Below, piece by piece: positions 45,089 through 54,004 of a stretch of DNA of 64,000 nucleotides. How positions within the stretch are numbered: position 1 is the first letter of the stretch; the number at the start of each line of letters is the position of its first letter. The stretch covers positions 1-64,000 of the forward strand of contig NZ_CALRWL010000027.1 in NCBI RefSeq assembly GCF_943371865.1, given 5' to 3'. Under the pieces are notes generated by a model. That model saw only the letters and a program-made list of their open reading frames with translations, searched no databases and was not told where the DNA came from. This DNA comes from Azorhizobium sp943371865 (lineage in GTDB: Bacteria > Pseudomonadota > Alphaproteobacteria > Rhizobiales > Xanthobacteraceae). Both the position numbers and the translations under genes were made by a program.

Positions 45089-46308
45089 CGATTTTTCAGA
45101 CGCCTTTGGGTCGTCGCGCTGTCCTGAAGGGCAGTTCGGTGGCGCTGGCCAGCATTGCCGCCCCGTCGATCCTGCGCGGCGCTGAGCCGCCGACCATCAA
45201 AGTCGGCGTGCTCCAGCCGGTCACCGGCGCCTTGGCCATGGACGGCGAGTTCGGCCGCACCGGGGCCGAGTTCGGCATTGCCGACATCAATGCCAAGGGT
45301 GGCATCAAGGCGCTGGGCGGGGCCAAGCTGGAGATGGTGTTCGGCGATGCCCGCTCCAATCCCGAAGCCGGCACCCAGGAAGTGGAGCGCATGCAGGGCG
45401 AGGGCGTGGTGGCGGTGGTGGGCGGCTTTGCCAGCCCCATCTGCCTCGCCGCCAGCCAGGCGGCGGCGCGCTATGAATTGCCTTATCTGGTGGATGTGGG
45501 CGTGTCCGATCAGATCGTGCAGCGCGGCCTGAAGAACACCTTCCGCTTCGGCCCCGGCTTCGGCACCTGCGCCCGCACCGCGTTCGACAATCTGGCGCGC
45601 ATCAACGAACTGGCGGGCAAGCCGGCCAAGACCGTGGTGCTGGTGCATGAGGACGGCCTGTTCGGCAGCGGCCTCGCCAAGGTGATGCAGCAGGAACTGC
45701 CCAAGCTCGGCTTCGAGATCCTCGAAACCCTGCCGGTGCCCACCCCGTCGCGCGACCTGTCCAACGTGGTGCTGCGGCTGCGCTCGCTGAACCCGGATCT
45801 GGTCATCCCCAGCACCTATTATGGCGAGACGGTTCTCTTGGCCCGCACCATGCAGCAGCAGCGGGTACGGCCGAAGGGGGTCTATGGCGTGCTCAACGGC
45901 GCCGCCTCCAACCTGCGCTTCGTGAAGGAATTCCCGGAAGCCGCCGACAAGATCATGGATTGCAACCATTGGTACGATCCGCGCAAGCCGCAGGCGGTGG
46001 ATCTGATCAAGCGTTGTCTGGCCGCCGGCAAGGGCTGGAACTACAATATTCCCATGAACTATTCCTGCATCGGCCTGCTGGCCAATGCCCTGGAGCAGGC
46101 GGGATCGGTGGATCGGGTCAAGGTCACGGCGGCACTGGCCGCCTCCACCTGGGCCGACCATGTGATGCCCTACGGCCCCACCAAGTTCGTGGATGGGCAG
46201 AACACCGGCGCGGCGCCGGTCTCCACCCAGGTGCAGTCGGGCGAGATCCGGGTGATCTTCCCCGAGGCCTTCTCCGACGCCAAGCCGATCTTCCCCGCGC
46301 GGGCCTGA
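45085..46308 (+). CDS. branched-chain-type ABC transporter binding protein (LivK-like)
   Basis: A periplasmic type I solute-binding protein of 407 residues. The N-terminus GRRAVLKGSSVALASIAAPSILRGA resembles a Tat signal. The mature protein begins TIKVGVLQPVTGALAMDGEFGRTGAEFGIADINAKGG, typical of LivK/AmiC/UrtA relatives, with GDARSNPEAGTQEVERM and GGFASPICLAASQAAARYELPYL following. Ligands in this family include amino acids, amides, urea and aromatic acids. Strong ribosome site AGAGGAGA. Confidence 0.87.
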   Translation: MTIFQTPLGRRAVLKGSSVALASIAAPSILRGAEPPTIKVGVLQPVTGALAMDGEFGRTGAEFGIADINAKGGIKALGGAKLEMVFGDARSNPEAGTQEVERMQGEGVVAVVGGFASPICLAASQAAARYELPYLVDVGVSDQIVQRGLKNTFRFGPGFGTCARTAFDNLARINELAGKPAKTVVLVHEDGLFGSGLAKVMQQELPKLGFEILETLPVPTPSRDLSNVVLRLRSLNPDLVIPSTYYGETVLLARTMQQQRVRPKGVYGVLNGAASNLRFVKEFPEAADKIMDCNHWYDPRKPQAVDLIKRCLAAGKGWNYNIPMNYSCIGLLANALEQAGSVDRVKVTAALAASTWADHVMPYGPTKFVDGQNTGAAPVSTQVQSGEIRVIFPEAFSDAKPIFPARA

Positions 46309-46338
46309 CGGACGGTGCGTTGAGCGCTCGCTCCATCG

Positions 46339-46364
46339 GCCGGCGTGTCCTCGGACACGCCGGC
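46339..46364 (+). terminator. hairpin after the binding-protein gene
   Basis: An 11-bp perfect stem GCCGGCGTGTC/GACACGCCGGC with a CTCG loop lies 30 bases after the binding-protein stop, inside a 247-base gap before the permease gene. Such attenuating or RNA-stabilising hairpins commonly keep binding-protein levels above permease levels. Confidence 0.6.
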
Positions 46365-46555
46365 TGCGCGGCGCGATCGGGTGCCGTGCGCGACACGGCG
46401 GGATGGCGGGCCGCAGCCCCATGGGCGCGGGATGAAATCGGGCTCTGATCGGACCGTCGGTGGCGATCGGCCGCCGGACATTTGAATTCTTGAGGTGCGT
46501 CGTCTCGGCTTCCCGGTGCAGGGGATCGGGCGCGCACCGGAGGCGGAACGCGCGG

Positions 46556-47428
46556 ATGTATTCCTTCCCCATCCTTCTGGAGGCGACGTTGAACGGGTTG
46601 CTCACCGGCGCGGTCTATGCGCTGGTGGCGCTCGGGCTGACGCTGGTCTATGGCGTCCTGCACATCATCAATTTCGCCCATGGGGCGTTCCTGACCGGCG
46701 CCATGTTCGCGGTGTGGGCCGCCTTCACCTTCCTCGGGGTGGATCCCTATCTGGCGATCCCGGTGCTGACTTTGGCCTTCTTCGCTCTGGGCTATGCCAC
46801 CCAGCGCTTCGTCATCGGCCCGGCCAGCCATGGGGACGACGGCAATATCCTTTTGGTGACGCTGGGCCTGTCCATCGTGATCGAGAACGGGCTGCTGGCG
46901 GTGTTCCGGCCGGATACACGCACCATCGCCACCAATTATGCCTTCGACGTGGTGGAGGCGGGGCCGATCCTGATCTCCCAGGCGCGGCTGTTCGGCTTCG
47001 CCGGGGCGCTGGTGGTGGCGGCCTTGCTCTGGCTGCTGCTGGCCCGCACCGATACCGGCAAGGCGATCCGGGCCGTGGCCAAGGAGAAGCTGGGCGCGAG
47101 TCTCGTGGGCATCGACGTGCGGCACATTTATGCCGTCACCTTCGGCCTCGGCTGCGCCACCCTGGCGGTGGCCGCCTGCCTGCTGATGCCGATCTTCTAC
47201 GTCAATCCACGGGTGGGGCAGAGCTTCGTGCTGGTGGCCTTCACCATCGTCGTCCTGGGCGGCATGGGCTCCATTCCCGGCGCGCTGGTGGGCGGGCTGT
47301 TCATCGGGGTGGTGGAGAGCCTCACGGGCCTGTTCCTGGGCGACAGCCTGGGGCAGATCGGCATCTTCATCATCTTCATCCTGGTTCTGCTGTTTCGGCC
47401 CAGCGGCCTGTTCGGAGCGCGGGCATGA
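46556..47428 (+). CDS. branched-chain-type ABC permease (LivH-like)
   Basis: 290 residues, about eight transmembrane helices. LLTGAVYALVALGLTLVYGVLHIINFAHGAFLTGAM is the defining LivH start; GKAIRAVAKEKLGASLVGIDVRHIYAVTFGLGCA is the cytoplasmic coupling loop and VLGGMGSIPGALVGGLFIGVVESL the last segment. Start at the ATG at 46556 after GGAGGCGGAA. Confidence 0.88.
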   Translation: MYSFPILLEATLNGLLTGAVYALVALGLTLVYGVLHIINFAHGAFLTGAMFAVWAAFTFLGVDPYLAIPVLTLAFFALGYATQRFVIGPASHGDDGNILLVTLGLSIVIENGLLAVFRPDTRTIATNYAFDVVEAGPILISQARLFGFAGALVVAALLWLLLARTDTGKAIRAVAKEKLGASLVGIDVRHIYAVTFGLGCATLAVAACLLMPIFYVNPRVGQSFVLVAFTIVVLGGMGSIPGALVGGLFIGVVESLTGLFLGDSLGQIGIFIIFILVLLFRPSGLFGARA

Positions 47429-48408
47429 TGCTTTTGCGAGCCTATCTCCCGATCCTGATCCTTCTGGCGCTGCTGGCGGCCATCCCGCTGGTGGTGACGT
47501 CCAACACGGCGCTGAATTTCGTTGTGTTCGTGCTCATTATCACCCTGGCGGCGCAGGGCTGGAACCTGCTGGGCGGCGTGGGCGGCCAGTTCTCGTTCGG
47601 CCATGCGGCCTTCTTCGGCACCGGGGCCTATGTCTCGGCCATTTTGCAGTACAGCTACGGGGTCAATGCCTGGGCCGCGCTGGGTGCCGGCATCCTCAGC
47701 GGCGCCGCGCTCGGCTGGATCATCGGCTTTCTCAGCTTCCGCGCCGGCCTCCGGGGCTCCTATTTCGCTCTGGTGACCTTGGCCTTTGCCGAGGTGCTGC
47801 GCATTCTGGCCAATGCCCTGCCCATCACCGGCGGCGCGGCGGGAATGCTGCTGAAACTGAACATCGGCTTCGGCAATCTGCAATTCACCAGCCGCGGCGC
47901 CTTCCTCTGGCTGGCCTTGGGCTTCGTGGCCGCGGGCCTCTTGATCTCGCGCGCCATTGCGGACTCCCGCTTTGGCGCTCAATTGGTGGCGGTGCGCGAG
48001 AATGAGGATGCGGCCCGCGCCCTGGGCGTGGATGTGCTGGCGGTGAAGCTGAAGGCGATCACCGTGTCCGGCGCGCTCACCGCCGCCGCCGGCTGTCTCT
48101 ATCTGCAATATTTCCTCTATCTCGACGCCACCATCGCCTATGGGGTGTGGATCTCCGTGGAGGTGCTGCTGGCGGCCATGGTCGGCGGGCGCGGGCTGGT
48201 GCTGGGGCCGCTGGTGGGCGCGTTCACCCTGCATGGGGTGGGCGATCTCACCAAGCAGGTGGCCGGCGGCATTCCCGGCATCGATCTGGCGGTCTATGGC
48301 GCGGTGCTGATCCTGGTGGTGGCGTTCGCCCCCGGCGGTGTGCTCGGCCTGATCCATCGCCTGCTCTCCGGGCTCACGCGCCCCCGTCCGGCCAAGGAGG
48401 CGCAGTGA
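47425..48408 (+). CDS. branched-chain-type ABC permease (LivM-like)
   Basis: 327 residues, about nine helices, partner of the LivH-like permease. QGWNLLGGVGGQFSFGHAAFFGTGAYVSAIL and RAGLRGSYFALVTLAFAEVLRIL are LivM signatures; VRENEDAARALGVDVLAVKLKAITVSGALTAAAGCLY is the coupling region. ATG overlaps the LivH stop. The frame is open through all of the livH-like gene, but those residues are shadow. Confidence 0.88.
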   Translation: MMLLRAYLPILILLALLAAIPLVVTSNTALNFVVFVLIITLAAQGWNLLGGVGGQFSFGHAAFFGTGAYVSAILQYSYGVNAWAALGAGILSGAALGWIIGFLSFRAGLRGSYFALVTLAFAEVLRILANALPITGGAAGMLLKLNIGFGNLQFTSRGAFLWLALGFVAAGLLISRAIADSRFGAQLVAVRENEDAARALGVDVLAVKLKAITVSGALTAAAGCLYLQYFLYLDATIAYGVWISVEVLLAAMVGGRGLVLGPLVGAFTLHGVGDLTKQVAGGIPGIDLAVYGAVLILVVAFAPGGVLGLIHRLLSGLTRPRPAKEAQ

Positions 48409-49154
48409 TGCTGGAGGTGAAGGACATCACCATGCGCTTCGGCGGCCTGGTGGCCGTCGGCGGCGCCTCGATCAGCGTGCCGCAGGGCAGCATCGTCGGC
48501 CTCATCGGCCCCAATGGCGCCGGCAAGACCACCTTGTTCACGGTCATCGCCGGCTTCCAGAAGCCCACCGCCGGCAAGGTCTGCTTCGAAGGCGAAGACA
48601 TCACGGCGCAGCCGGCGCACGTGCGGGCCCGACTGGGCATCGCCCGCACCTTCCAGATCGTGCAGCCGTTCGCCGGTCTGAATGTGCGCGAGAATATCGC
48701 CGTGGGCGCCTATCTGCGCCATGCCCGCCGCGCCGATGCCTATGCCCTCGCCGATGCGGTGGGCCATCGGCTGGGGCTGGGCGCCGATCTGGACAAGCCG
48801 GCCTCCAGCCTGACGGTGGCCGGTCGCAAGCGCCTGGAACTGGCGCGCGCCTTGGCCACCGCGCCGAAGCTGCTGCTGCTGGACGAGGTGCTGGCGGGCC
48901 TGAACCCTTCAGAGATCCGCGACATCATTCCGGTGATCCATGCCATCCGCGACGAGGGCGTCACCATCTTGATGATCGAGCATGTGATGCAGGCGGTGAT
49001 GAATTTGTGCGCCCACGTCCATGTGCTGGCGCAGGGGCAGATGATCGCCCAGGGCACGCCACAGGCGGTGTGCGCCGATCCCCAGGTGATCGAAGCCTAT
49101 CTGGGCAAGGGCGCCGCCGCGCGCATTCAGGCGCAGGGGGCCGCTCATGCTTGA
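48408..49154 (+). CDS. branched-chain-type ABC ATPase (LivG-like)
   Basis: 248 residues. Walker A GPNGAGKTT, Q-loop ARTFQIVQPFAGLNVRENI, Walker B LLLLDEVLAGLNP, switch IEHVM. The signature helix reads LTVAGRKRLELARAL rather than LSGGQ, a variant seen in many LivG-like proteins. AAGGAGG 7 bases before the ATG at 48408 fixes the start; it shares a base with the LivM stop. Confidence 0.87.
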   Translation: MLEVKDITMRFGGLVAVGGASISVPQGSIVGLIGPNGAGKTTLFTVIAGFQKPTAGKVCFEGEDITAQPAHVRARLGIARTFQIVQPFAGLNVRENIAVGAYLRHARRADAYALADAVGHRLGLGADLDKPASSLTVAGRKRLELARALATAPKLLLLDEVLAGLNPSEIRDIIPVIHAIRDEGVTILMIEHVMQAVMNLCAHVHVLAQGQMIAQGTPQAVCADPQVIEAYLGKGAAARIQAQGAAHA

Positions 49155-49848
49155 GATTTCCGGTCTGCGGGCGGGCTATGGCGGGGTGGAGGTGCTGCGC
49201 GGCATCGACCTTTCGGTCGGGGCCGGCGAGATCATCGCCGTGCTGGGCTCCAACGGCGTGGGCAAGACCACGCTCAACAAGGTGCTGTCCGGGGTGCTCG
49301 CCGCCGATGCGGGCGAGGTGATGTTCGAGGGCCGCTCGCTGCGGGGCCTCTCCCCGGTGCAGGTGGTGGAGGCCGGGCTCATCCATGTGCCCGAGGGGCG
49401 CAAGATCTTCCCCAATATGAGCGTGCGGGAAAATCTGGAACTGGGCAGCTATCGCCGGGCGCGGGCCAACCGCGCCAGCAATCTGGATCTGGTGTTCGAG
49501 ACCTTCCCGCGCCTGCGCGAACGCATGGGCCAGATGGCGGGCACGCTCTCCGGCGGCGAGCAGCAGATGGTCGCCATCGGCCGCGGCATGATGGCGGAAC
49601 CGCGCCTGCTGATCCTGGACGAGCCCTCGCTCGGCCTTTCGCCGCTGCTGGTGGAGGAGATGTTCGCGCTCATCCTCCGGCTGAATGAACAGGGCCTGCC
49701 CATCATGCTGGTGGAGCAGAATGTGGTGCAGTCCCTGGAACTCGCCGCCCGCGCCTACATCATCGAGAACGGCGTGGTCACGCTGTCCGGTGCGGCCGCG
49801 GACATCCGCAACGATCCCGAATTGAAGCGGGTCTATCTGGGGCTATGA
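49147..49848 (+). CDS. branched-chain-type ABC ATPase (LivF-like)
   Basis: 233 residues. Walker A GSNGVGKTT, HVPEGRKIFPNMSVRENLELG, signature LSGGEQQMVAIGRGM, Walker B LLILDEPSLGLSP, switch VEQNV. The gene overlaps the end of the LivG-like gene by eight bases, and the next gene starts one base after its stop, so the transporter and the downstream enzymes form one transcription unit. Confidence 0.88.
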   Translation: MLEISGLRAGYGGVEVLRGIDLSVGAGEIIAVLGSNGVGKTTLNKVLSGVLAADAGEVMFEGRSLRGLSPVQVVEAGLIHVPEGRKIFPNMSVRENLELGSYRRARANRASNLDLVFETFPRLRERMGQMAGTLSGGEQQMVAIGRGMMAEPRLLILDEPSLGLSPLLVEEMFALILRLNEQGLPIMLVEQNVVQSLELAARAYIIENGVVTLSGAAADIRNDPELKRVYLGL

Positions 49849-49849
49849 G

Positions 49850-51247
49850 ATGAGCATCGTCACACCCGGGGTCATTCCCGCCTCCGTCCTGCTCGCCGAT
49901 GCCCCGCCCGCCTGGCTCGGGCACTGGACCGCCTTCGCCGCCGCGCTCACGCCCGGCGATCTGCCGGAGCCGGTCGTCGCCCGGACCAAATTGGTGCTGC
50001 TGGATTGCCTCGGCGTCATGGCCGCGGGCATGCAGGAACCGGAGATGGTCGCGCTGGTGGCTCGTCTTGCGTCGCGCCGTCCCGGCCGGGCACCGGCCAT
50101 CGGCACCGGCGCCCGGCTGGATGCCCGCGACGCCGCGCTCGCCAATGGCGCCGCCGGCACCATGCTGGAGCTGGACGAGGGCAATCAATATGCCCGCGGC
50201 CATCCCGCCATTCATGTGGTGCCCGCGGTTCTGGCGGCGGCGCAGGAGACCGGCGCATCCGGGGCGGACGTGCTGATGGCGATCGCTTTGGGCTATGAGA
50301 TCGGCGCCCGCATCGGCATCGCCTCGAAGCTGCGGGTGAGCATGCATCCCCATGGCACCTGGGGCACGGTGGGCGCGGCGCTGGCGGTGGCGAAACTCCA
50401 TGGCGCCGATGCGGCGGCCATCGGCCAGGCCATCGGCATCGCCTCGTCGCTGGGCCTGTCCACCAGCCGCCGGACCATGCTGGAAGGGGCCACGGTGCGC
50501 AACACTTATGCCGGCTTCTCCAATCAGCTGGGCCTGACCGCCTGGGATCTGGCCGCCAGCGGCTTCATGGCTGAGCGCGACGGCATCGGCACGGTCTATG
50601 GCCATGTGATCGCCGACGAGTTCCAGCCCGCCGCCATGGTCGAGGATCTGGGCCAGCGCTGGGAGATCGCGCGCAACTATTTCAAACGCCACGCCGCCTG
50701 CCGCTACACCCATGGGGCGCTGGATGCGCTGGCGCAGATCGTGCGCGAGGCCGGCGGCGCACTTGATCCTGAGGCCGTGCTCAAGATCGAGGTGGACACC
50801 TATGTGTGGGCGGCCCAACTGGACCATCCGCTGCCCCCCACCATGCTGGCGGCGAAATTCTCGCTGCCGTTCGCCTTGGCGACCACGCTGATCAACGGCG
50901 CCGCCACCGTGCAGGCGTTCCGCGACGGCGCTCGTACCGACACCGCCATCCTGGCACTGGCCGGTCGGGTCGACGTCCGCGAGGATCCGGCCTTGACCGC
51001 GCAACTGCCCGGCCTGCGTCCGGCACGGGTGGCGGTGACGCTGGCCGATGGCCGCCGCCTCACGGCCGAGGTGCTGACCAATCGCGGCGACACGGAAGAC
51101 CCGTACACGCCCGCCGAGGTTCAGGAGAAGTTCCAGGATCTGGGCGGGCCGGTGTGGTCGCCGGAGCGGCTTGCCGCCATCACCGCGGCGGTCGCCGGCC
51201 TGGAGCGGGCGGACAGCCTGACGGCGCTGCTCGATCTGGTGGCCTGA
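49850..51247 (+). CDS. MmgE/PrpD family protein
   Basis: 465 residues of the 2-methylcitrate dehydratase/cis-aconitate decarboxylase superfamily. ANGAAGTMLELDEGNQYARGHPAIHVVPAVLAAAQETGASG carries the D-x-D...H active-site segment; KLRVSMHPHGTWGTVGAALAVAKLHG and YFKRHAACRYTHGALDAL are conserved catalytic regions. Members dehydrate, decarboxylate or isomerise tricarboxylates and dicarboxylates; some act as iminodisuccinate epimerase. Located directly after the transporter and before the lyase, it probably supplies or isomerises an alkene acid for the LeuCD-like hydratase. Confidence 0.82.
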   Translation: MSIVTPGVIPASVLLADAPPAWLGHWTAFAAALTPGDLPEPVVARTKLVLLDCLGVMAAGMQEPEMVALVARLASRRPGRAPAIGTGARLDARDAALANGAAGTMLELDEGNQYARGHPAIHVVPAVLAAAQETGASGADVLMAIALGYEIGARIGIASKLRVSMHPHGTWGTVGAALAVAKLHGADAAAIGQAIGIASSLGLSTSRRTMLEGATVRNTYAGFSNQLGLTAWDLAASGFMAERDGIGTVYGHVIADEFQPAAMVEDLGQRWEIARNYFKRHAACRYTHGALDALAQIVREAGGALDPEAVLKIEVDTYVWAAQLDHPLPPTMLAAKFSLPFALATTLINGAATVQAFRDGARTDTAILALAGRVDVREDPALTAQLPGLRPARVAVTLADGRRLTAEVLTNRGDTEDPYTPAEVQEKFQDLGGPVWSPERLAAITAAVAGLERADSLTALLDLVA

Positions 51248-51380
51248 GCGCCGCCGGTCCTTGAATGGCCGCGCGCCGTGCGCGGCCCGATTGCAATGTC
51301 ATTCGCCGAAAGGCGGGAGTGGGCGGTGCCACCGGGAGGGGCCGCCGATCCTCAGCCGAGCGTGTTGGGAAGCAAGTGCC

Positions 51381-52274
51381 ATGAGTCTGAAATCCCGCCT
51401 TCACGAGGCGCGTGTCCTCGCCGCGCCGGGCGTCTATGACGCGCTGACGGCCTCGATCGCGACCGATGCCGGCTTCGAGGCGCTCTATCTGTCCGGCGCG
51501 GCCATCGCCTATACGCGCCTGGGGCGGCCCGATATCGGGCTGGTGTCCATGAGCGAAGTGGCGGAGGTCATCGCTCTGGTGAGCGACCGGGTGGCGACCC
51601 CGCTCATCGTCGATGCGGACAATGGCTATGGCAATGCCCTCAACGTCCAGCGCACGGTGCGGGCGTTCGAGCGGGCCGGGGCCGGGGCGATCCAGATCGA
51701 GGATCAGACCCTGCCCAAGCGCTGCGGCCACCTGCAGGACAAGAGCCTGATCTCGGCTCATGAGATGGCCGGCAAGATCAAGGCGGCGGTGGATGCGCGG
51801 GTGAGTGCCGAGACCCTGATCATCGCCCGCACCGATGCGGTGGCGGTGGAAGGCTTCGACAAGGCCATCGAGCGCGCCGCCCTCTATGCGGATGCGGGCG
51901 CCGACGTGCTGTTCGTGGAAGCCCCGCGCTCGCGCGAGCAACTGGCGGCGGTGACGGCGGCGCTGGGCCATCGCCTGCCGCTGCTGGCCAATATGGTGGA
52001 GGGCGGCGATACGCCGCTCGCCTCGGCGCAGGAGCTGGGCGAGATCGGCTTTCGCATCGTGATCTTTCCAGGCGGAATCGTGCGGGCCATCGCCCGCACC
52101 GCGCAGGACTATTACGCCTCGCTGCAGGCCCACGGCACCAACACGCCGTTCGGCGACCGCATGTTCGATTTCAATGCCCTGAACGCGCTGATCGGTACCC
52201 CCGACATGCTGGCGCGCGGCCGCGCCTATGAGACCTATGGCGACGACATGACCAAGAAGGACGCCGCACGATGA
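51381..52274 (+). CDS. isocitrate lyase/PEP mutase family lyase
   Basis: 297 residues, a TIM-barrel Mg-enzyme. Lys113-Arg-Cys115-Gly-His117 (KRCGH) is the catalytic loop of C-C lyases in this superfamily and is absent from phosphonate-making mutases; Asp78/Asp80 in VDADNGYG and the later IARTDA bind Mg and substrate. YLSGAAIA is the substrate loop. Relatives include 2-methylisocitrate lyase (PrpB), 2,3-dimethylmalate lyase and oxaloacetate decarboxylase. Next to a MmgE/PrpD and LeuCD pair it should cleave the hydrated product, probably releasing pyruvate or glyoxylate plus a short acid. ATG at 51381 chosen from homologous N-termini. Confidence 0.85.
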   Translation: MSLKSRLHEARVLAAPGVYDALTASIATDAGFEALYLSGAAIAYTRLGRPDIGLVSMSEVAEVIALVSDRVATPLIVDADNGYGNALNVQRTVRAFERAGAGAIQIEDQTLPKRCGHLQDKSLISAHEMAGKIKAAVDARVSAETLIIARTDAVAVEGFDKAIERAALYADAGADVLFVEAPRSREQLAAVTAALGHRLPLLANMVEGGDTPLASAQELGEIGFRIVIFPGGIVRAIARTAQDYYASLQAHGTNTPFGDRMFDFNALNALIGTPDMLARGRAYETYGDDMTKKDAAR

Positions 52275-54004
52275 TCACGGTGGATCCCGTCACTTTGGCG
52301 GTGCTGAAGGGGCGGCTGGAGCAGATCGCCGACGAGATGGACGCCACGCTCTATCGCTCGGCCTTCAATCCCATCATCGCCGAGGCGCGCGATGCCTGCC
52401 ACGGGCTCTACCACGCCGAGACCGGTGCCACTTTGGTGCAGGGCACCAAGGGCCTGCCGATCTTCGTCGGCGCCATGGCCTTTGCGGTGAAAGCGGTGAT
52501 CGACAAGGTGGCGCGGGAGGGCAATCTTCAGCCCGGCGACACCTTCCTGTTCAACGACCCCTATGAGGGCGGCACCCATCTCAACGATTTCCGGCTGGTG
52601 CGGCCGATCTTCCGGGAGGGCAAGCTCTATTGCTGGCTCGCCTCCGTGGGCCATTGGCTCGACATCGGCGGCAATGTGCCCGGCGGCTTCAATGCGCGGG
52701 CCACCGAGAGCTTCCAGGAAGGGGTGCGCATTCCCCCGGTGAAGCTGTTCACCGCCGGGGTCATGAACATGGATATCGTCGATATCCTGTCCGCCAATTC
52801 CCGCGTGCCGGTGTCCAATTTCGGCGATCTCAACGGTCAGCTCAATGCGCTGGACCTGGGCGAGCGCCGGCTGGCGGAACTGCTCGATGCCTATGGCGAG
52901 GCCATTGTGGCGGCGGCGTTCGATGCCTTCTCCGACCGGGCGGAGGCCATGATGCGCGCCGCCATCCGCGCGCTGCCGGACGGGCGCTATACGTTCGAGG
53001 ATTATCTCGACAATGACGGCATCACGCCTGAGCGCCTGACCATCGCCCTCGATCTGACCATCGATGGCGAGCGCATGACGCTGGATTTCTCCCGCTCCTC
53101 GCCGCCGTGCGCCGGGCCGCTGAACATCGCTTATTCCACCGCCGCCGCCTGCTGCTATGTGGCGCTGAAGCATGTGTTCACCGATGTGCCGGCCAATGCC
53201 GGCTGCCTGCGGCCCATCACCTTCGTCATTCCCGACACCACGCTGCTGGGGGTGAAGGCGCCTAAGCCCGTGGGCGGCTATACCGAGACCATTCTGCGGG
53301 TGATCGGCGTGGTGTTCGGCGCTTTGGCGCAGGCCGATCCCACCCGCGCCACGGCGGCGCCGTTCGGCACCATCAATGCGCTGTCGCTGGCCGGCCACCG
53401 CAAGGATGGCTCGCGCTGGGTGATGTTCTCCTTCTTCGGCGGCGGCCTCGGCGGCAATCCGGAGACCGACGGCCTCAACCATGCCAACAACCCCATTTCC
53501 ATGGCCACCATTCCCCCCGCGGAAATCATGGAAGCGGCCTATCCGGTGCTGTTCACCCAATGGGCGCTGCGGCCGGATTCCGCCGGCGCCGGCGCTCATC
53601 GCGGCGGGGTGGGGGCAGTCTATGAGATCGAGACCCTGACCGATGCGGACGTGTTCCTGCTGGGAGAGCGCGGCATCTATCCGCCCTTCGGCGTCGCCGG
53701 GGGCGATGCCGCCGCGCTCAATGTGTTCTCCTGGCAGACCGAGGATGGCGAGCGCTCGCCGCCGCTGGCCTCCAAGGTCACCGACGTGAAGATCAAGGCC
53801 GGCCAGCATGTGCGCCTCGAGACCCCCGGCGGTGGCGGCTATGGCGATCCGAAGGCCCGCGATCTGGACGTCGTCGTCCGCGACGTGCGCCAGGGGCTGG
53901 TGAGCCGAGAGGCCGCCCGCGCCGATTATGGCGTCGTCATTGCCGCCGATGGCACGCTGGACGCCGCCGCCACCCGCACGCTGCGCCAGGGAGCTGCCGC
54001 ATGA
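52271..54004 (+). CDS. hyuB: hydantoinase B / N-methylhydantoinase beta-type subunit
   Basis: 577 residues. The family start ITVDPVTLAVLKGRLEQIADEMDATLYRSAFNPIIAEARDACHGLY, then FNDPYEGGTHLNDFRLVRPIF, DIGGNVPGGFNARATESFQEGVRIPPVKL and the terminal RLETPGGGGYGDP are all HyuB hallmarks. Together with HyuA it forms ATP-dependent ring-opening enzymes (N-methylhydantoinase, 5-oxoprolinase, caprolactamase) or carboxylases (acetone/acetophenone type). The ATG overlaps the lyase stop. Confidence 0.88.
   Translation: MITVDPVTLAVLKGRLEQIADEMDATLYRSAFNPIIAEARDACHGLYHAETGATLVQGTKGLPIFVGAMAFAVKAVIDKVAREGNLQPGDTFLFNDPYEGGTHLNDFRLVRPIFREGKLYCWLASVGHWLDIGGNVPGGFNARATESFQEGVRIPPVKLFTAGVMNMDIVDILSANSRVPVSNFGDLNGQLNALDLGERRLAELLDAYGEAIVAAAFDAFSDRAEAMMRAAIRALPDGRYTFEDYLDNDGITPERLTIALDLTIDGERMTLDFSRSSPPCAGPLNIAYSTAAACCYVALKHVFTDVPANAGCLRPITFVIPDTTLLGVKAPKPVGGYTETILRVIGVVFGALAQADPTRATAAPFGTINALSLAGHRKDGSRWVMFSFFGGGLGGNPETDGLNHANNPISMATIPPAEIMEAAYPVLFTQWALRPDSAGAGAHRGGVGAVYEIETLTDADVFLLGERGIYPPFGVAGGDAAALNVFSWQTEDGERSPPLASKVTDVKIKAGQHVRLETPGGGGYGDPKARDLDVVVRDVRQGLVSREAARADYGVVIAADGTLDAAATRTLRQGAAA

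Noticed and set aside
46495..47424. Apparent N-terminal extension of the LivM-like permease through the LivH-like gene
   Set aside because: The extra residues are out-of-frame LivH sequence; the ATG at 47425 gives a normal LivM length.
49850..52274. Ordinary methylcitrate cycle (prpD, prpB)
   Set aside because: No prpC gene, and the genes are fused into an operon with importer and hydantoinase; the PrpE-like gene is over 40 kb away.
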